DNA of 7,973 bases from JACDBE01 sp051002015 (GTDB taxonomy: Bacteria > Actinomycetota > Acidimicrobiia > Spongiisociales > UBA5794). Both the position numbers and the translations under genes were made by a program. How positions within the stretch are numbered: position 1 is the first letter of the stretch; the number at the start of each line of letters is the position of its first letter. Below, piece after piece: positions 5,783 through 7,973 of this stretch. The DNA is taken from NCBI GenBank assembly GCA_051002015.1, contig JBPCMS010000113.1:1-7973 (forward strand), given 5' to 3'. Below the pieces are notes generated by a model. That model was not told the DNA's origin, did no database searches, and was given only the letters and a program-made list of their open reading frames with translations.

Positions 5783-6786
5783 TGGCGCCCAGATCGGCGA
5801 AGGTGGCGATGCGGGCGGTCCGGTCCGTGTTCGGCAGGAACAGCGCGGTCGAGAAGTGGGCCCGCGACCGTTACCTGGGCGGTGCCAAGAACGAGGTACG
5901 CATCGACAAGGGCGACGGCTGGGTCCAGATGAACGGCTCGAGCTTCGTCATCGTCAGCGAGTCCCCCGACCTGCCCGAGCCGCGGCGGGGCATCCTGCTG
6001 CGGGGCGGCTGCGACCTCCCCTCGACCTACACCTCGGCGCCGCTGATGCGCTCGGGTATCGAGGGGACCGTCGCCATCTACCGCCAACTCGGCGGGACCG
6101 GGAGCCACCGGTCCGACCAACTCCTGCAGACGCTGGACAACATCGACATGGCCAACGTGGCCGATGCGATGGAGAAGCTCCAGCTGCGGGCCCCGTACTT
6201 CCAGCCGATCATGTTCGAGCCGGACTTCGAGATCAGGAAGCACCCGCAGGCCGGCCGGTTCCCGACCTCGGTGGTGGTGATGTCGATCTCCCAGGATGAG
6301 GTGCGCCAGCTCTACCGGCACAAGGAGCACGGCTACGTCGTCGACCCGGGCGGCTGGTGGCTCAACCAGGATCTCGAGCGGGTGCTCGACGACCTGTCCG
6401 CGGTCGAGTGGGTCCGCAACCACTTCACCAAGATCGGCCGGCTCCGCATCGAGCAGTCGATGGCCAACAACACCCGGTTGATCGGCGAGGTGCGGCAGCG
6501 CACCGGCGCCGAGGTCGTGTTCTACAACACGATGGTGATCGACCCCGCCTCGACGGTGCACAACTACCAGTGGATGAACGCCGCCCACGCCTCGCGCCGG
6601 CGCCAGTTCGCCATCGCCCTGGCCGAGCTGTCGGCCCGGCTCGCCTTCCCCGTGGTGGACGTCGACCGGCTGCTGAAGAGCGAAGGCGTCAAGGAGCAGG
6701 TCGATTTCGCCCACTTCCCGGTGGAGCGCATGCAGCCGATCGGGGCCGAGTTCCACCGCATCATCAAGGAACTCGGGGTCGCCTGA
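5782..6786 (+). CDS. SGNH-like protein with candidate Cys nucleophile and conserved D-x-x-H (334 aa)
   Basis: No certain family. After a basic N-terminus (1-45), ILLRGGCDLPS (71-81) sits where SGNH enzymes carry G-D-S, making C77 a possible nucleophile. SVVVMSISQDE (163-173) is a central strand, EVVFYNTMVIDP (244-255) another, FPVVDVDRLL (289-298) another, and VDFAHFP (307-313) supplies D308-x-x-H311, followed by a terminal helix. Glycan-locus families with a cysteine in the GDS position and a D-x-x-H end (WcbI, GSCFA, DUF6270) are the closest analogies I can offer; this is inference from motifs. Residues 249-262 and 291-296 match the spacing of N127-Y140 and 170-175 in the 230-aa protein two genes upstream. 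No signal peptide or transmembrane segment is visible. Starts inside the lipoyl-fold gene's stop codon with a strong GGAGG; a sulfotransferase follows after 21 bp. Probable role: acyl transfer to, or removal from, a cell-surface glycan. Confidence 0.7.
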   Translation: MAPRSAKVAMRAVRSVFGRNSAVEKWARDRYLGGAKNEVRIDKGDGWVQMNGSSFVIVSESPDLPEPRRGILLRGGCDLPSTYTSAPLMRSGIEGTVAIYRQLGGTGSHRSDQLLQTLDNIDMANVADAMEKLQLRAPYFQPIMFEPDFEIRKHPQAGRFPTSVVVMSISQDEVRQLYRHKEHGYVVDPGGWWLNQDLERVLDDLSAVEWVRNHFTKIGRLRIEQSMANNTRLIGEVRQRTGAEVVFYNTMVIDPASTVHNYQWMNAAHASRRRQFAIALAELSARLAFPVVDVDRLLKSEGVKEQVDFAHFPVERMQPIGAEFHRIIKELGVA

Positions 6787-6805
6787 GCCCCCTCGGGGGC
6801 CCCCG
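6787..6805 (+). repeat. G/C-only palindrome in the SGNH-sulfotransferase gap
   Basis: The 21-nt gap contains GCCCC-CTCG-GGGGC (6787-6800), a 5-bp stem with a tetraloop. It overlaps the perfect 12-bp palindrome CGGGGGCCCCCG (6794-6805), so the two foldings compete. The G-run 6795-6799 is also the only possible ribosome binding site for ATG 6808 (8-nt spacing), so pairing would hide it. There is no T-run, so termination is unlikely. Confidence 0.4.
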
Positions 6806-6807
6806 GT

Positions 6808-7794
6808 ATGACGCCGTTCGCGTTCTTCGTCGGCTCGGGCCGTTCCGGTACCACCCTGTACCGGAACATCTTCGACTCCCACACCGAGCTCGCCATCACC
6901 CACGAGGCGCATTTCGTGGCGCCCATGGTCAGGCAGCGGAAGCGGTACGAGGGCTCGGGCCGGTTCGCCGTCGACACCTTCGTCGAGGACCTGTACGCCG
7001 ATCCCAATTTCCGGCGACAGGGGCTCGACCGCCCGGCGGTGGCGGCAGCACTGGCCGGGGCCGCCCCCCGGACCGTGCCAGATGCGGTCAGGGCCGTGTT
7101 CGCCGCATACGCCGCCGAGCACGACAAGACCCGGTACGGGGACAAGACCCCGGGGTATGTCACCGGCATCAGGCTGCTGGCCGGTGCCTTCCCCGAGAGC
7201 CGGTTCGTCCACATCATCAGGGATGGTCGCGACGTCGCCCTCGGCTACCTCGACCGCGAGGAGTGGGGCCCGAGCACGCTGCCCGACGCCGCCTTCTACT
7301 GGGCGAGCAGGGTGGGCAGGGGCCGGGCGGCGGGCCGCCGGCTGGGCCCGGGCCGGTACCTGGAGAGCCGGTACGAGGACCTGGTGGCCGATCCGGAGGG
7401 GGTCACCCGCCGGTTGTGCGACTTCCTCGACCTCGGCTATGAGGAGCAGATGCTGCGCTACCACGAGCAGGGCGCCCGGTTCATCGCCGGCACCAAGGAT
7501 CCGCAGGCGTTCGGGGGGCTGGCCCAGCCGATCACGAAGGGCATGCGCGACTGGCGCAACGAGATGGCCCCCGCCGACGTGATCCGCTTCGAGGCGATCG
7601 CAGGCGACCTGCTCGGCGAGCTGGGCTACGAGCTGACCGGGGTCCCCGCCTCGCCCTCGGTAAGGCTCGAGGTGGCCAAGGCCAGGCTCGGCTGGGAGCG
7701 CCAACGCCTCCTGAGCCGCATCGAGCCCCTGGCCAAAGCCGCCAAGAAGAAGGCAGCGCTGTTTCCCCTCCCCCCGCGGCGAAGGGCTGGCTGA
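6808..7794 (+). CDS. Second PAPS-dependent sulfotransferase, distinct subfamily (328 aa)
   Basis: A sulfotransferase-family enzyme with PAPS loop FFVGSGRSGTTL (6-17), whose core G-S-G-R-S-G-T-T is at 9-16, and a 3'-phosphate site FVHIIRDGRDVALGY (133-147). Downstream, YLESRYEDLVADPE (184-197) and CDFLDLGYEE (204-213) match the usual C-terminal region of bacterial Sulfotransfer_3-like enzymes. The GSGRSGTT and RDGRDVALG signatures differ clearly from the GAQRCGTSS and RDPVARAVS of the enzyme at 322-1242, so the two are not recent duplicates. The core ends near residue 280. A basic helical tail (285-316) and ten residues, F319-G328, follow; the last ten are encoded by a dispersed-type repeat, so the original C-terminus was probably different. 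The nearest ribosome binding site is a G-run within a hairpin. It is the last gene of the right operon and presumably acts on the same glycan. The acceptor is unknown. Confidence 0.87.
   Translation: MTPFAFFVGSGRSGTTLYRNIFDSHTELAITHEAHFVAPMVRQRKRYEGSGRFAVDTFVEDLYADPNFRRQGLDRPAVAAALAGAAPRTVPDAVRAVFAAYAAEHDKTRYGDKTPGYVTGIRLLAGAFPESRFVHIIRDGRDVALGYLDREEWGPSTLPDAAFYWASRVGRGRAAGRRLGPGRYLESRYEDLVADPEGVTRRLCDFLDLGYEEQMLRYHEQGARFIAGTKDPQAFGGLAQPITKGMRDWRNEMAPADVIRFEAIAGDLLGELGYELTGVPASPSVRLEVAKARLGWERQRLLSRIEPLAKAAKKKAALFPLPPRRRAG
7762..7786 (+). repeat. Repeat unit copy 1, inside the sulfotransferase 3' end
   Basis: This unit (TTTCCCCTC at its start, GCGGCGAAGGG at its end) recurs 34 nt downstream at 7796-7819 with one substitution and one 1-nt indel. 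It begins exactly at codon 319 of the sulfotransferase and encodes residues F319 onward. The TGA stop (7792-7794) lies between the two copies. Confidence 0.7.
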
Positions 7795-7879
7795 TTTTCC
7801 CCTCCCCCTGCGGCGAGGGACTTCGGTATCCCACCCCGCCTCGCAGAGCCTCGGCACCCCTCCCAATCGGAGGGGAAAA
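7795..7879. repeat. Palindromic intergenic repeat element with nested hairpins
   Basis: TTTTCCCCTCC (7795-7805) and GGAGGGGAAAA (7869-7879) form a perfect 11-bp inverted repeat bounding 85 bp. Nested inside are GCGAGG (7813-7818) with CCTCGC (7839-7844), a hairpin at 7817-7832 with a C-TTCG-G tetraloop (GGG with CCC), and a 7-bp stem CCCCTCC/GGAGGGG (7857-7863/7869-7875) with a CAATC loop. Copy 1 (7762-7786) adds a third related arm. Translated on the - strand it gives S-P-S-P-x-G-E-G peptides, a signature often met in spurious ORFs over dispersed intergenic repeats. No transposase is present. It resembles a REP/MITE-like non-autonomous element; its copy number elsewhere is unknown. It sits between convergent genes and may also reduce read-through, although no T-run follows any stem. 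Confidence 0.65.
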
Positions 7880-7902
7880 AGTGGCTGAGCGAGGGTCCTG
7901 GG

Positions 7903-7973
7903 CTAGCCGGGTAGACCGTACAGCTCGAGCAGCTTGGCGGTGACGGCTTCGGGGGAGAAGGCGGCGCTGCGCT
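7903..7973 (-). CDS. Partial: 3' end of a - strand gene, possibly a glycosyltransferase
   Basis: Reading the - strand from the window edge, one frame gives 22 codons (RSAAFSPEAVTAKLLELYGLPG) and a TAG stop at 7905-7903; the first whole codon is 7971-7969. The hydrophobic/charged pattern of a terminal amphipathic helix ending in L-x-x-L-Y-x-x-x is common at the C-terminus of GT4 glycosyltransferases, where a sequence like FSPE-x-x-x-x-x-L-x-x-L-Y closes the protein. Codon third positions are mostly G/C. The gene starts beyond the window, so family is a guess. It converges on the second sulfotransferase, with the repeat element between the two stops. Confidence 0.5.
   Translation of the reverse strand, partial: RSAAFSPEAVTAKLLELYGLPG

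Noticed and set aside
5575..7866. Very long open frame on the - strand (763 codons)
   Set aside because: It runs antisense through three strongly supported + strand genes. Its translation is rich in H, G, R, D and V without domain motifs, as expected for the complement of GC-rich codons.
7762..7879. CRISPR array suggested by regularly spaced GC-rich repeats
   Set aside because: There are only two direct copies, 34 nt apart, with a 9-nt gap and an inverted third arm, and no cas genes. This is a palindromic dispersed repeat.
7857..7880. Intrinsic terminator (7-bp stem followed by a homopolymer run)
   Set aside because: On the + strand the stem is followed by A5, not T. On the - strand the T-run precedes the stem. 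Neither direction fits an intrinsic terminator.

Overview
The window is very GC-rich and densely packed, with strong G/C preference at third codon positions, GTG/ATG starts, short gaps and overlapping stop/start codons. This looks like a high-GC actinobacterium. An acidimicrobial-type lineage is possible, but the sequence alone does not fix the taxon. There is no rRNA, tRNA, CRISPR array, transposase or phage gene.

Left block (2-3231, + strand): a polysaccharide operon. It opens with the C-terminal end of a probable Wzc/CpsD-type BY-kinase or ParA-like ATPase. Next come a PAPS-dependent sulfotransferase of the heparan-sulfate-sulfotransferase type, a NodB-type polysaccharide deacetylase and a GT4 glycosyltransferase. 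Spacings are 20 bp, 14 bp and a 14-bp overlap. The likely output is an exported, deacetylated and sulfated glycan.

Middle (3253-4491, - strand): a convergent AI-2E/PerM-family membrane protein. Its stop and that of the glycosyltransferase lie in the two arms of one 7-bp inverted repeat (3228-3256). A 170-bp divergent intergenic region follows. It holds a candidate + strand promoter and a candidate leaderless start for the membrane protein.

Right block (4662-7794, + strand): four coupled genes forming the most unusual part. They are a small SGNH-hydrolase-like protein, a biotinyl/lipoyl-fold protein whose modification-site lysine appears replaced by arginine (ERA instead of DKA), a larger SGNH-like protein with a possible cysteine nucleophile and a retained D-x-x-H motif, and a second sulfotransferase of a different subfamily. 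The two SGNH-like proteins share spaced motifs and look like divergent paralogues. I infer that this cassette modifies (acylates/deacylates and sulfates) the glycan made by the left block. I do not know it as a named system.

Right end (7762-7973): a palindromic repeat element of about 120 bp supplies the last ten codons of the second sulfotransferase. Beyond it lies the 3' end of a - strand gene (stop at 7903-7905) that runs off the window.
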